A stretch of DNA of 64,000 bases from an uncultured Alphaproteobacteria bacterium. GTDB taxonomy: Bacteria; Pseudomonadota; Alphaproteobacteria; Rhizobiales; Beijerinckiaceae. A program made the translations under genes and the position numbers. The stretch is taken from the NCBI GenBank assembly GCA_937988775.1, contig CALKHP010000052.1:124001-188000 (forward strand), given 5' to 3'. The notes under the pieces are model-generated. The model worked only from the letters and a program-made list of their open reading frames with translations. It did no database searches and was not told the DNA's origin. This document shows, one piece after another, positions 18,311-26,411 of the stretch; the first letter of the stretch is position 1; each line of letters opens with the position of its first letter.

Positions 18311-18340
18311 CGGTCCATTGTTCCTTGTGATAATGGACCG
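18311..18340. promoter_or_regulatory. Perfect 9-bp inverted repeat upstream of transporter 2
   Basis: CGGTCCATT at 18311-18319 and AATGGACCG at 18332-18340 are perfect inverted arms with a 12-base spacer. It lies between the transferase stop and the first ATPase of transporter 2, about 90 bases before its start. There is no T-run, so an operator for a dimeric regulator, or an mRNA hairpin, fits better than a terminator. The regulator is unknown; the Lrp-type protein at 23105-23578 is one candidate. Confidence 0.5.
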
Positions 18341-18428
18341 GCTGTTGATCGCATGAGCCAGTTACGCAACTAATGCGGCAAGCGCATGGGGGGAATGCAC
18401 CCCGCGCATTGGCAGCGAAGGTTGGAAC

Positions 18429-19211
18429 TTGGCTCATCCGGAGCAGGACATCATCCTGGAAACCCGCAAACTCGTGAAGGAGTTTTCGGGCTTCGTCGCA
18501 GTGCAGGACGTGTCGATCAAGGTCAGGCGCGGCGAAATCCACGCCCTGATCGGCCCGAACGGCGCCGGCAAGACGACATTCTTCAACCTGTTGACCAAGT
18601 TCCTCGCGCCGACGCGCGGCGGCATCTTCTATAACGGGCTCGACATCACCTATGACAGCCCGGCGCAGACCGCGCGGCGCGGGCTGGTGCGCTCGTTCCA
18701 GATCTCGGCCGTGTTCCCGCATATGAGCGTGCTGGAAAACGTGCGCGTCGCGCTGCAACGGCCGCTCGGCACCGCCTTCCATTTCTGGGCGCCGGAGGCG
18801 AGCCTGGCGCCGCTGCACGCGCGCGCCGAAGCGCTGCTCGAGGCGGTCGGCCTCGCCGAATACCGCGACGCCCACACCGCCGACCTGTCCTATGGCCGCA
18901 AGCGCGCGCTCGAACTCGCCACCACCCTGGCGCTCGATCCGGAACTGATGCTGCTCGACGAGCCGACGCAGGGCATGGGCCACGAGGATGTCTCGCGCGT
19001 CACCGACCTGATCAAGAAGGTTTCCGCCAACCGCACCGTGCTGATGGTCGAGCACAATATGAGCGTGGTGTCCTCGATCGCCGACACGATCTCGGTGCTG
19101 CAGCACGGCACGGTGATCGCCGAAGGGCCCTATGCCGAGGTCTCGCAAAACCCGCAGGTGATCGAGGCCTATATGGGCTCCTCCTCCGCCACGCTGCAGG
19201 GAGCCCATTGA
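18429..19211 (+). CDS. HAAT ABC transporter ATP-binding protein, LivG type (system 2)
   Basis: ATPase of the second HAAT transporter, 260 residues, and the first gene of its operon. It shows Walker A GPNGAGKTT, the LivG-type signature LSYGRKRALELA, Walker B LMLLDEPTQGM and VEHNMSV. The start is a TTG at 18429 preceded by GAAGG; the next residues, AHPEQDIILETRKLVKEF, give a normal N terminus and no ATG is near. The stop overlaps the next start as TGATG. Confidence 0.93.
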   Translation: MAHPEQDIILETRKLVKEFSGFVAVQDVSIKVRRGEIHALIGPNGAGKTTFFNLLTKFLAPTRGGIFYNGLDITYDSPAQTARRGLVRSFQISAVFPHMSVLENVRVALQRPLGTAFHFWAPEASLAPLHARAEALLEAVGLAEYRDAHTADLSYGRKRALELATTLALDPELMLLDEPTQGMGHEDVSRVTDLIKKVSANRTVLMVEHNMSVVSSIADTISVLQHGTVIAEGPYAEVSQNPQVIEAYMGSSSATLQGAH

Positions 19212-19915
19212 TGGCCCGGGAGTTGCTGAGGATTGCCGGGCTCAATGCCTGGTACGGCGAATCCCACATCCTGCACGGCGTCGATCTCGCGGTCAGCGAG
19301 GGCGAGGTGGTGACGCTGCTTGGCCGCAACGGCGCCGGGCGCACCACGACGCTGCGCGCCATTGTCGGCCTGACCGGCTCGCGCCGCGGCTCGATCCGCA
19401 TCGGGGAGACCGAGACCATCGCCATGGCCTCGCACCGCATCGCCCGCCTCGGCATCGGCTACTGCCCGGAGGAGCGCGGCATCTTCGCCTCGCTCACCAC
19501 GCAGGAGAACCTGCTGCTGCCGCCGCGCATCGCTGAGGGCGGCATGCCGCTCGACGAGATCTACGCGATGTTCCCGAATCTCGCCGCGCGCGCCAAGAGC
19601 CCCGGCACGCGGTTATCAGGCGGCGAGCAGCAGATGCTGGCGCTCGCGCGCATCCTGCGCACCGGCGCCAAGCTGCTGCTGCTCGATGAAATCTCAGAAG
19701 GGCTCGCCCCGGTCATCGTCGAGAAACTGGCCGAGGTCATCCTGGCGCTGAAGCGCAAGGGCTACACGATCGTGCTGGTCGAGCAGAATTTCCGCTTCTC
19801 CGCGCCGCTCGCCGACCGCTTCTACATCATGGAGCACGGCCGCATCGTCGAGGGGTTCGCGCAAGGCGAACTCACGGCGAAGATGGGCATGTTGCGTGAG
19901 TTTCTCGGTGTCTGA
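19211..19915 (+). CDS. HAAT ABC transporter ATP-binding protein, LivF type (system 2), Walker A Lys to Arg
   Basis: Second ATPase of transporter 2, 234 residues, with YCPEERGIF, signature LSGGEQQML, Walker B LLLLDEISEGL and EQNFRFS. The P-loop reads GRNGAGRTTT: position 44, normally the phosphate-binding lysine, is arginine (CGC at 19340-19342). Everything else is intact, so the protein may be a regulatory or weakly hydrolysing site paired with the canonical LivG. From memory, this variant recurs in a LivF subgroup, which would make it a lineage trait rather than a defect. The Walker B segment also has Ile for the usual Pro (DEI for DEP). The start is the ATG at 19211, overlapping the previous stop. 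Confidence 0.92.
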   Translation: MARELLRIAGLNAWYGESHILHGVDLAVSEGEVVTLLGRNGAGRTTTLRAIVGLTGSRRGSIRIGETETIAMASHRIARLGIGYCPEERGIFASLTTQENLLLPPRIAEGGMPLDEIYAMFPNLAARAKSPGTRLSGGEQQMLALARILRTGAKLLLLDEISEGLAPVIVEKLAEVILALKRKGYTIVLVEQNFRFSAPLADRFYIMEHGRIVEGFAQGELTAKMGMLREFLGV

Positions 19916-19941
19916 CAACCAAATCAGTGGAGGAAACAACG

Positions 19942-21153
19942 ATGACATTCAAGAAGACAGCATTGGCGCTCGGGCTTGCCGTATCGGCATCCCTGTTCGC
20001 GCTTTCGGCCCATGCGGCCAGCGACAAGGTGGTGATCGGCGATATCGATGACATGTCCGGCCCCTATGCCGACGTGATCGGCGCCGGCGGCGTCGAGGCG
20101 ATCAAGATGGCGATCGCCGATTTCGGCGGCTCGGTGCTCGGCAACCCGATCGAGCTTCTCACCACCGATCACCAGAACAAGCCGGATATCGGCGCCTCGA
20201 AATTCCGCGAATGGGCCGACCAGAGCGGCCTGACCATGGTGCTGGGCGGCTCCAATACCGGCGTCAGCATCGCCATGAGCCGGGTGGCCTTGCAGAAGAA
20301 GATCCCGTTCATCGCCATTGGCGCGGCCGGCGCCTCGCTGACCACCGGCCCGGACTGCACGCCCTATTCGGTGCATTACGCCTATAACACCACCTCGCTC
20401 GCCAACGGCACCGCCAGCGCCATCGTCAAGAGCGGCGCCAAGAACTGGTACTTCCTGACCGCCGACTACGCGTTCGGCACGCAGCTCCAGGAAGCCGCGA
20501 CCAAGGTCGTGACCGCCAATGGCGGCAAGGTGCTGGGCTCCGTGCGCGTGCCGCTCGCCACCACCGACTTCTCGTCCTTCCTGCTCCAGGCGCAAGGCTC
20601 CGGCGCCCAGGTGCTCGGCCTTGCCAATGCCGGCACCGACTTCACCAATTCGCTGAAGGCGGCCAACGAGTTCGGCATCACCAAGACCATGAAGCCGGCG
20701 GCGCTGCTCGCCTTCCTCAGCGACATCCACTCGCTCGGCCTCAAGACGGCGCAGGGCCTGATCTTCACCACGAGCTGGTACTGGGACCAGAACGACAAGA
20801 CGCGCGAGTTCTCGAAGCGCTTCTTCGAGAAGACCAAGAAGGAGCCGGGCGAGAACCAGGCCGCGGTCTATTCGGCGACGCTGACCTACCTGAACGCGGT
20901 CAAGGCCGCCGGCACCACCGACGGCGACAAGGTGATGGCCGAGCTCAAGAAGGCCAAGATCAACGACATGTACACCCAGGACGGCTACATCCGCCCCGAC
21001 GGGCTGATGATGCACTCCATGTTCGTCATGCAGGTCAAGACGCCGGCCGAATCGAAGGGCGAGTGGGACCTGTACAAGCCGTTCAAGACCCTGACCGCCG
21101 AAGAGGCGTTCGGCCCGCTCTCGGAATCGGCCTGCCCGTTCCTCAAGAAGTAA
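19942..21153 (+). CDS. HAAT-family ABC transporter substrate-binding protein (system 2)
   Basis: Periplasmic binding protein of 403 residues. It has a Sec signal peptide (Lys-rich start, hydrophobic core, cleavage after LSAHA near residue 25), then DKVVIGDIDDMSGPYADV, GGSNTGVSIAMSR and LTADYAFGTQLQEAA. Sequences of this form belong to the Peripla_BP_6 group that also takes up aromatic and carboxylate ligands, so the substrate need not be an amino acid. The ATG at 19942 has GGAGG ten bases upstream. The gene lies between the ATPase pair and the permease pair, an order unlike systems 1 and 3. Confidence 0.9.
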   Translation: MTFKKTALALGLAVSASLFALSAHAASDKVVIGDIDDMSGPYADVIGAGGVEAIKMAIADFGGSVLGNPIELLTTDHQNKPDIGASKFREWADQSGLTMVLGGSNTGVSIAMSRVALQKKIPFIAIGAAGASLTTGPDCTPYSVHYAYNTTSLANGTASAIVKSGAKNWYFLTADYAFGTQLQEAATKVVTANGGKVLGSVRVPLATTDFSSFLLQAQGSGAQVLGLANAGTDFTNSLKAANEFGITKTMKPAALLAFLSDIHSLGLKTAQGLIFTTSWYWDQNDKTREFSKRFFEKTKKEPGENQAAVYSATLTYLNAVKAAGTTDGDKVMAELKKAKINDMYTQDGYIRPDGLMMHSMFVMQVKTPAESKGEWDLYKPFKTLTAEEAFGPLSESACPFLKK

Positions 21154-21220
21154 GCCATGCCGGCGCCGGCGGCACCTGTTGCCGCCGGCGCCGGACGCGC
21201 CTCGCAAACCAAAGCAAGCC

Positions 21221-22105
21221 ATGACGACAATCTTCGGTCTTCCCGTCAGCGTGATCCTCGGCCAGCTCATGCTCGGCCTGGTCAACGGCTCGTTCTACGC
21301 GCTGCTCAGCCTCGGGCTGGCGGTGATCTTCGGCCTGCTCGGCGTGGTGAACTTCGCCCATGGCGCGATGTATATGCTCGGCGCCTACGCGGCCTATATC
21401 GCGCTCAGCGTGTTCGGCATCAATTACTGGGCCGGGCTGATCGTGGCGCCGCTGGTGCTGGCGATCCTCGGCATCATCATCGAGCGGCTGATGCTGACGC
21501 GCATCTACAAGCTCGACCAGCTCTATAGTTTCCTGCTCACCTTCGGCCTCGCCCTAATCGCCGAAGGGCTGATGCGCCAGCAGTTCGGCTCGTCCGGCCA
21601 GAGCTATCCGGTGCCCGCCGCCCTGCAGGGCGTGTACAATCTCGGCTTCATGTTCCTGCCGGTGTACCGGGCCTGGGTCATCGTCGCCTCGCTGACGATC
21701 TGCTTCGTGACCTGGTTCACCATCGAGCGTACCTCGCTCGGCGCCACCTTGCGCGCCGCGACCGAGAATGCCAGCCTCGTGCAGGCGTTCGGCGTCAACG
21801 TGCCGGTGATCGTGATGCTGACCTATGGCGCCGGCACGGCGCTTGCCGCGCTCGCCGGCGTGCTGGCGGCGCCCGTGGTGCAGGTCAATGCGCTGATGGG
21901 CTCCTCGATCGTCATCGTGGTGTTCGCGGTGGTGGTGATCGGCGGCATGGGCTCGATCCTCGGCTCGATCGTCAGCGGCGTCGGGCTCGGCCTGATCGAG
22001 GGTTTCACCAAGGTGCTCTATCCGGAAGCCTCGAACATCGTCGTCTTCGTCATCATGGCCCTGGTGCTGATCTGGCGGCCGCAAGGCCTGTTCGGGAAGA
22101 GCTGA
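21221..22105 (+). CDS. HAAT ABC transporter permease, LivH type (system 2)
   Basis: Inner-membrane permease of 294 residues, with about eight hydrophobic helices. The LivH motif LLGVVNFAHGAMYMLGAYAAY appears near residue 40 and the cytoplasmic coupling loop near ATENASLVQAFGVN. The C terminus, LIWRPQGLFGKS, is a standard LivH end. The ATG at 21221 is used; an upstream in-frame extension would add a Pro/Ala-rich non-membrane leader. It is 67 bases after the binding protein and three bases before the LivM gene. Confidence 0.93.
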   Translation: MTTIFGLPVSVILGQLMLGLVNGSFYALLSLGLAVIFGLLGVVNFAHGAMYMLGAYAAYIALSVFGINYWAGLIVAPLVLAILGIIIERLMLTRIYKLDQLYSFLLTFGLALIAEGLMRQQFGSSGQSYPVPAALQGVYNLGFMFLPVYRAWVIVASLTICFVTWFTIERTSLGATLRAATENASLVQAFGVNVPVIVMLTYGAGTALAALAGVLAAPVVQVNALMGSSIVIVVFAVVVIGGMGSILGSIVSGVGLGLIEGFTKVLYPEASNIVVFVIMALVLIWRPQGLFGKS

Positions 22106-22108
22106 CAG

Positions 22109-23098
22109 ATGCGCCCCTCAACCATCATCTACGCCCTCACCCTCGCCTTCCTGCTCGCCGCGCCGGCGATCGGCCTGTACCCTGTGTTCATGATGAAGCT
22201 GTTGTGCTTCGCGATGTTCGCCTGCGGCTTCAACCTGCTGCTCGGCTATGCCGGCATGCTGTCCTTCGGCCATGCCGCCTATTTCGGCTTCGCCGCCTAT
22301 ATTACCGGCTGGTTCGCCACGGCGCTCGGCTGGCCGACCATGCTCTCGGTCGTCGTCGGCGTTCTGGCCTCGGCCCTGCTCGGCCTGGTGATCGGCGCGC
22401 TGGCGATCCGGCGCAGCGGCATCTATTTCGCCATGATCACGCTGGCACTTGGGCAACTGGTGTATTTCATCTGCCTGCAGGCGCCGTTCACCGGCGGCGA
22501 GAACGGCATCCAGGGCGTGCCGCGCGGCTCGCTGTTCGGCGTGATCGGCCTGCAATCCGACATCACGATGTATTATTTCGTGCTGGTGATGTTCGTCGCG
22601 GTGTTCCTGTTCATCCAGCGCATCGTGCATTCGCCGTTCGGGCAGGTGCTGAAGGCGATCCGCGAGAACGAGCCGCGCGCCATCTCGCTCGGCTACGACG
22701 TCAACCGCTTCAAGCTGCTCGCCTTCGTGCTGTCGAGCGCCATAGCGGGGCTTGCCGGCTCGCTGAAATGCCTGACGCTCGGCCTCGCCACGCTGTCGGA
22801 CGTGCTGCAATGGACCTCCGGCGAGGTCGTGCTGATGACGCTGCTCGGCGGCACCGGTACCTTCCTCGGGCCGGTGGTCGGGGCCGGCGTCGTGGTGACG
22901 CTGCAGGAATACCTGTCCGATATCGTCGGCGCCTGGGTGACGGTGATCATCGGCGCGATTTTCGTCGCCTGCGTGCTCGCCTTCCGCAAGGGGCTGGTCG
23001 GCGAGATCGAGGCCTGGCAGCAGCGCCGCGTGGCGCGCCGGGCCGGCGCCGCCGTCAAGCCCGAGGCCGCGCCCGAGGCGAGCGCCGCCACACGCTAG
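22109..23098 (+). CDS. HAAT ABC transporter permease, LivM type (system 2)
   Basis: Second permease of transporter 2, 329 residues. Diagnostic LivM features are GYAGMLSFGHAAYFGFAAY, FTGGENGIQG, the coupling loop IRENEPRAISLGYDVNRFK and GGTGTFLGPVVGA. The charged C-terminal tail after about residue 295 (QQRRVARR) is cytoplasmic. It ends the operon and converges on the Lrp-type regulator gene with only six bases between the stops. Confidence 0.93.
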   Translation: MRPSTIIYALTLAFLLAAPAIGLYPVFMMKLLCFAMFACGFNLLLGYAGMLSFGHAAYFGFAAYITGWFATALGWPTMLSVVVGVLASALLGLVIGALAIRRSGIYFAMITLALGQLVYFICLQAPFTGGENGIQGVPRGSLFGVIGLQSDITMYYFVLVMFVAVFLFIQRIVHSPFGQVLKAIRENEPRAISLGYDVNRFKLLAFVLSSAIAGLAGSLKCLTLGLATLSDVLQWTSGEVVLMTLLGGTGTFLGPVVGAGVVVTLQEYLSDIVGAWVTVIIGAIFVACVLAFRKGLVGEIEAWQQRRVARRAGAAVKPEAAPEASAATR

Positions 23099-23104
23099 CC
23101 AGAG

Positions 23105-23578
23105 TTAGGCGGACTTCTTCGCCACTGGCGGGATGTCGTAGGCGGTGGTCGCCTTGATACGCTCCATGGCGAAGCGCGAGGTGACGTTCTTGAGCGGAAA
23201 CGCCGCGATCAGCCGCTTGTAGAACTGATCGTAGGCCGCCATGTCGGCGACCACGACGCGCAGCATGTAGTCGACATCGCCGGCCATGCGATAGAATTCC
23301 ATCACCTCGGGCAGTTCCGAGACCTTGCCGGCGAAATTCTCGAGCCACTGGCCGGAATGCTGGTCGGTCTCGATCTGCACGAACACGGTCAGGCCGAGCC
23401 CGACCATTTCCGGCGAGACGAGCGCGACCCGGCGCAGGATGACGCCGGCCGCCTCGAGCTTCTGCACCCGTTTCCAGCACGGCGTCTGCGACAGGCCGAC
23501 CTGATCGGCGAGTTCCGCGATCGAGATGTTGGCGTCCTTTTGCAGGGCGACCAGAATCTTGCGGTCGATGGCATCCAT
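23105..23578 (-). CDS. Lrp/AsnC-family transcriptional regulator
   Basis: A 157-residue regulator: the N-terminal helix-turn-helix (DRKILVALQKDANISIAELA, then VGLSQTPCWKRVQKLE) is followed by an effector-binding RAM domain (GDVDYMLRVVVADMAAYDQF). Such proteins sense amino acids and usually control adjacent amino-acid transport or degradation genes. It is divergent from the MFS transporter gene and convergent with transporter 2, so either could be its target. The ATG at 23578 gives the family-standard MDAIDRKIL start. Confidence 0.94.
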   Translation of the reverse strand: MDAIDRKILVALQKDANISIAELADQVGLSQTPCWKRVQKLEAAGVILRRVALVSPEMVGLGLTVFVQIETDQHSGQWLENFAGKVSELPEVMEFYRMAGDVDYMLRVVVADMAAYDQFYKRLIAAFPLKNVTSRFAMERIKATTAYDIPPVAKKSA

Positions 23579-23944
23579 GGACGGTCCTCGCGCCAGATCG
23601 TTTCATCAGGGCAGGTTCGCCCGGTGCGACCTTGCTCCAGCCATAATTTGCTCGAGGCCGTGCCGGCGGCCGCATATTTCACTTACATAATATGGCACGG
23701 ATAATAAATACCAATTATTGAATGTATATCTTCCCGCCCGAACGGGAACCACCAAAGGCTTGGCGCGCAAGCCGCACCGGACATGCCGGGCAAACCGGCG
23801 CGATCATGGCGCGTGAACTGACCTGGCATGATCCGATTTTGCATCGGTGCGGTGACCGCTGACTAATATTGATCGAGTGCATGCATTTAATTCGCGCGAT
23901 CATGCGTTGACGCGCCTCGCCGGCACGCTATTCGTCGGGAGATC
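23579..23944. promoter_or_regulatory. Divergent intergenic region between the Lrp regulator and the MFS gene
   Basis: A 366-base gap with no convincing gene. Positions of about 23680-23735 are strikingly AT-rich for this genome (including AATAAATACCAATTATTGA around 23702-23720), as expected of divergent promoters and Lrp-type binding sites, which favour AT-rich bent DNA. A second, shorter AT-rich stretch lies at 23862-23895 close to the MFS start. No individual operator can be proven by eye. Confidence 0.45.
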
Positions 23945-25186
23945 ATGCGCGATGCTATTCCCATATCCGGCCCCGACTCGCCCTATTCCTGGATCAGGCT
24001 GCTCGGCGCCCTGCTCGTCGGCACCGTCACCAGCGTCGGCATGTGGTCGGTGGTGGTGGTGCTGCCGGCGGTGCAGGACGAATTCGGCATTGCCCGCGCC
24101 GATGCGTCGCTGCCCTACACGCTGGCCATGGTCGGGTTCGGCTTCGGCACCATCCTGATGGGCCGGGTCGCCGACCGCGTCGGCATCATCATCCCGATCA
24201 TCGCCTCGGCGATCTGCCTGTCGCTCGGCTTCATCGTGGCGGGCTTCGCGCCCAGCCTGTTGTGGTTCGCAATAGCGCATGGCGTGCTGATCGGCGTCGG
24301 CACCGGCGCGAGCTTCGCGCCCCTGATGGCGGATATCTCGTTCTGGTTCATCAAGCGGCGCGGCCTCGCCGTGGTGGTCGCGGCCTGCGGCAGCTATCTC
24401 GCCGGCGTGATCTGGCCAATGGTGCTGCGCTACTCGATCCCGGCGGTCGGCTGGCGCTATTCCTACATCGCCATCGGCATTTTCGTCATCGTGTCGGTGC
24501 TGCCGCTGACGCTGATGTTCCGGCGCAAGCTGCCGCAAGCCCATTTCGCGGCCGCCGACAGCGCGATGATGGCGGCGCGCAGCAATCTCGGCGTGTCGCC
24601 GCGCACCCTGCAGATCCTGCTGACGGTGGCGGGTTTCGCCTGCTGCGTCGCCATGTCGATGCCGCAGGTGCATATCGTCGCCTATTGCGGCGATCTCGGC
24701 TACGGCGTGGCGCGCGGCGCGGAAATGCTGTCGCTGATGATGCTGCTCGGCATCGTCAGCCGCATCGGCTCCGGCTTCCTCTCCGACCGGATCGGCGGCG
24801 GCAAGACGCTGCTGCTCGGCTCGCTGATGCAGGGCGCCTCGCTGGCGCTGTACCTGTTCTTCGACGGGCTGTCGTCGCTCTATATCATCTCCGGCATATT
24901 CGGCCTGTTCCAGGGCGGCATCGTGCCGATGTACGCGGTGATCGTGCGCGAGTTCCTGCCGGCGCGCGAGGCCGGCACGCGCATCGGCATCATCATGACC
25001 TCGACGCTGTTCGGCATGGCCTTCGGCGGCTATTTCTCTGGGGTGATCTACGACGCGTTCTCATCCTACCGCATCGCCTTCCTGAACGGCATGCTGTGGA
25101 ACCTGCTCAACCTGTCGATCGTCGGCTGGCTGCTGCTGCAACGGCGCGCGGCGCCACCGAAGGTTGCGGCGCAACTTCCGGGGTGA
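23945..25186 (+). CDS. MFS transporter
   Basis: Inner-membrane major facilitator of 413 residues with about twelve hydrophobic helices split by a central cytoplasmic loop (FRRKLPQAHFAAADSAMM). The MFS motif A appears as MGRVADRVGI after helix 2 and again, in part, as SDRIGGGKT in the second half. The overall look (short N terminus, GGIVPMYAVIVREFLPA near helix 10) resembles the monocarboxylate/oxalate group, but the substrate is not predictable. The ATG at 23945 has GGGAG just upstream. It is divergent from the Lrp-type regulator, a probable controller. Confidence 0.88.
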   Translation: MRDAIPISGPDSPYSWIRLLGALLVGTVTSVGMWSVVVVLPAVQDEFGIARADASLPYTLAMVGFGFGTILMGRVADRVGIIIPIIASAICLSLGFIVAGFAPSLLWFAIAHGVLIGVGTGASFAPLMADISFWFIKRRGLAVVVAACGSYLAGVIWPMVLRYSIPAVGWRYSYIAIGIFVIVSVLPLTLMFRRKLPQAHFAAADSAMMAARSNLGVSPRTLQILLTVAGFACCVAMSMPQVHIVAYCGDLGYGVARGAEMLSLMMLLGIVSRIGSGFLSDRIGGGKTLLLGSLMQGASLALYLFFDGLSSLYIISGIFGLFQGGIVPMYAVIVREFLPAREAGTRIGIIMTSTLFGMAFGGYFSGVIYDAFSSYRIAFLNGMLWNLLNLSIVGWLLLQRRAAPPKVAAQLPG

Positions 25187-25217
25187 CGCGGCCCGTCATG
25201 GTGCTAATCTGGCGCGC

Positions 25218-25841
25218 ATGACGACATCCGGCATCAAGGCTTCCAGCGCCAGGGATTCCACGGTCAAGGCCTGCGGCCTGACCGTGTTCGAGACGGCGAT
25301 CGGCCCATGCGGTCTCGCCTGGTCGGGCGAGGCGATCGTCGCGACCGCGCTGCCCGAGGGCGATGCGGCTGGGACGCGCCAGCGCCTGATGCGCCGTGTC
25401 CCCGAGGCGGTCGAGACCAGCCCTCCTCCCGCCATCGCTGCCGCCCGCGACCGCATCATCGCCCTGCTCGAGGGCGGGCGCGACGATCTTGGCGACGTGC
25501 CCCTCGACATGGCCGCGGTGCCGGAGTTCAACCGCAAGGTCTATGCGATCGCCCGCGCCATCCCGCCCGGCGAAACGCGCACCTATGGCGAGATCGCGCG
25601 CCGGGTCGGCGGGCTCGAGCAATCGCGCGCCGTCGGCATGGCGCTCGGCCAGAACCCGTTCCCGATCGTCGTGCCGTGCCACCGCGTGCTCGGCGCCAAC
25701 GGCAAAGCCGGCGGCTTCTCCGCCGATGGCGGCGTCGAGACCAAGCTGCGCATGCTGTCGATCGAGCGCGCGCAAACCGGCAGCGAACCGTCGCTGTTCG
25801 CGGCGTTGCCGCTGGCGGTAGCGCCCAAGCGGCGGCGCTAG
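25218..25841 (+). CDS. ogt: Methylated-DNA--[protein]-cysteine S-methyltransferase
   Basis: Repairs O6-alkylguanine (and O4-alkylthymine) by transferring the alkyl group to its own cysteine. The acceptor is Cys154 in the motif PIVVPCHRVLG; the wing and helix-turn-helix segments YGEIARRVGG and AVGMALGQNP precede it. The length of 207 residues is a little above the ~170 of Ogt because of an N-terminal leader and a C-terminal tail rich in Arg/Lys. The start chosen is the ATG at 25218, though the first ~20 residues are not conserved-looking. It is followed directly by the DUF559 repeat unit. Confidence 0.92.
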   Translation: MTTSGIKASSARDSTVKACGLTVFETAIGPCGLAWSGEAIVATALPEGDAAGTRQRLMRRVPEAVETSPPPAIAAARDRIIALLEGGRDDLGDVPLDMAAVPEFNRKVYAIARAIPPGETRTYGEIARRVGGLEQSRAVGMALGQNPFPIVVPCHRVLGANGKAGGFSADGGVETKLRMLSIERAQTGSEPSLFAALPLAVAPKRRR

Positions 25842-25845
25842 GCTC

Positions 25846-25946
25846 CCCTCACCCGGCGCTTCGCGCCACCCTCTCCCGCTCGCGGGAGAGGAAAGCTGCA
25901 GCCTTCTCCCGCGCGCGGGAGAAGGTGCCGGCAGGCGGATGAGGGC
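25846..25946. repeat. Intergenic repeat family 3, copy A (left flank of DUF559)
   Basis: A ~100-base unit: CCCTCACCCGGCGCTTCGCG, then two inverted pairs built on CTCTCCCGC/GCGGGAGAG and CTTCTCCCGC/GCGGGAGAAG, then GCCGGCAGGCGGATGAGGG. It is a direct repeat of the unit at 26308-26407, with roughly nine in ten positions the same. It ends three bases from the DUF559 stop codon. Solo or rearranged copies lie at 40750-40867, 44232-44257 and 48406-48524. Confidence 0.92.
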
Positions 25947-25949
25947 CAG

Positions 25950-26303
25950 CTAGCAAGGCAGCCCGCAAGCGGCCATGATCGTTGCCCTGACCGAGTCCAG
26001 GTTCTTGGAAACATCGACGTTCCAGATTCGCAGCACACGGTAACCATGCTGGCGTAGCCACGCGTCGCGGCGCAGGTCGCGCCCATTCTCGAAATGCTGC
26101 GAGCCGTCGACCTCGACGATCAGCATGTGCTCGACACACAGGAAATCGGCGATGAACGGGCCGACCGGCACCTGGCGCCGGAATTTCAGGCCGCCAAGTT
26201 GCCGGTCGCGCAGGCAGGCCCAGAGTGTCCGCTCAGCGTCAGCCGATTGGCGGCGCATCGTGCGGGCATGGGGCAGCGATTTTGCGGGGATTTCGTCACG
26301 CAT
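25950..26303 (-). CDS. DUF559 domain-containing protein (Vsr/PD-(D/E)XK-like nuclease fold)
   Basis: A 117-residue protein that is one complete DUF559 domain: SADAERTLWACLRDRQLGG, KFRRQVPVGPFIADFLC, LIVEVDGSQH and RIWNVDV near the end. The acidic residues Asp53, Glu64 and Asp66 are arranged like the catalytic set of very-short-patch-repair-type endonucleases. The family function is not established; DNA cleavage or nicking is an inference from the fold. Both ends of the gene lie within 3-5 bases of ~100-base direct repeats, with almost no other sequence between. The start is the ATG at 26303. Confidence 0.88.
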   Translation of the reverse strand: MRDEIPAKSLPHARTMRRQSADAERTLWACLRDRQLGGLKFRRQVPVGPFIADFLCVEHMLIVEVDGSQHFENGRDLRRDAWLRQHGYRVLRIWNVDVSKNLDSVRATIMAACGLPC

Positions 26304-26307
26304 ACTT

Positions 26308-26407
26308 CCCTCACCCGGCGCTTCGCGCCACCCTCTCCCGCGCGCGGGAGAGGGGAATGGTAGCCTTCTCCCGCGCGCGGGAGAAGCTGCCGGCAGGCGG
26401 ATGAGGG
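26308..26407. repeat. Intergenic repeat family 3, copy B (right flank of DUF559)
   Basis: Same orientation and order of parts as 25846-25946, beginning CCCTCACCCGGCGCTTCGCG and ending GGCAGGCGGATGAGGG. It differs from copy A mainly in the spacer between the two hairpins. It starts five bases before the DUF559 start codon (in gene direction) and ends four bases from the stop codon of the hydroxyacyl-CoA dehydrogenase gene. Confidence 0.92.
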
Positions 26408-26411
26408 GCGC

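Noticed and set aside
18382..18406. G-rich/C-rich hairpin just before the system 2 ATPase start
   Set aside because: Only four clean G-C pairs are formed; in DNA this GC-rich that is expected by chance, so it was not listed.
25950..26303. DUF559 gene as part of a restriction-modification system
   Set aside because: No methyltransferase or specificity subunit is nearby; the Vsr-like fold alone does not make a restriction system.
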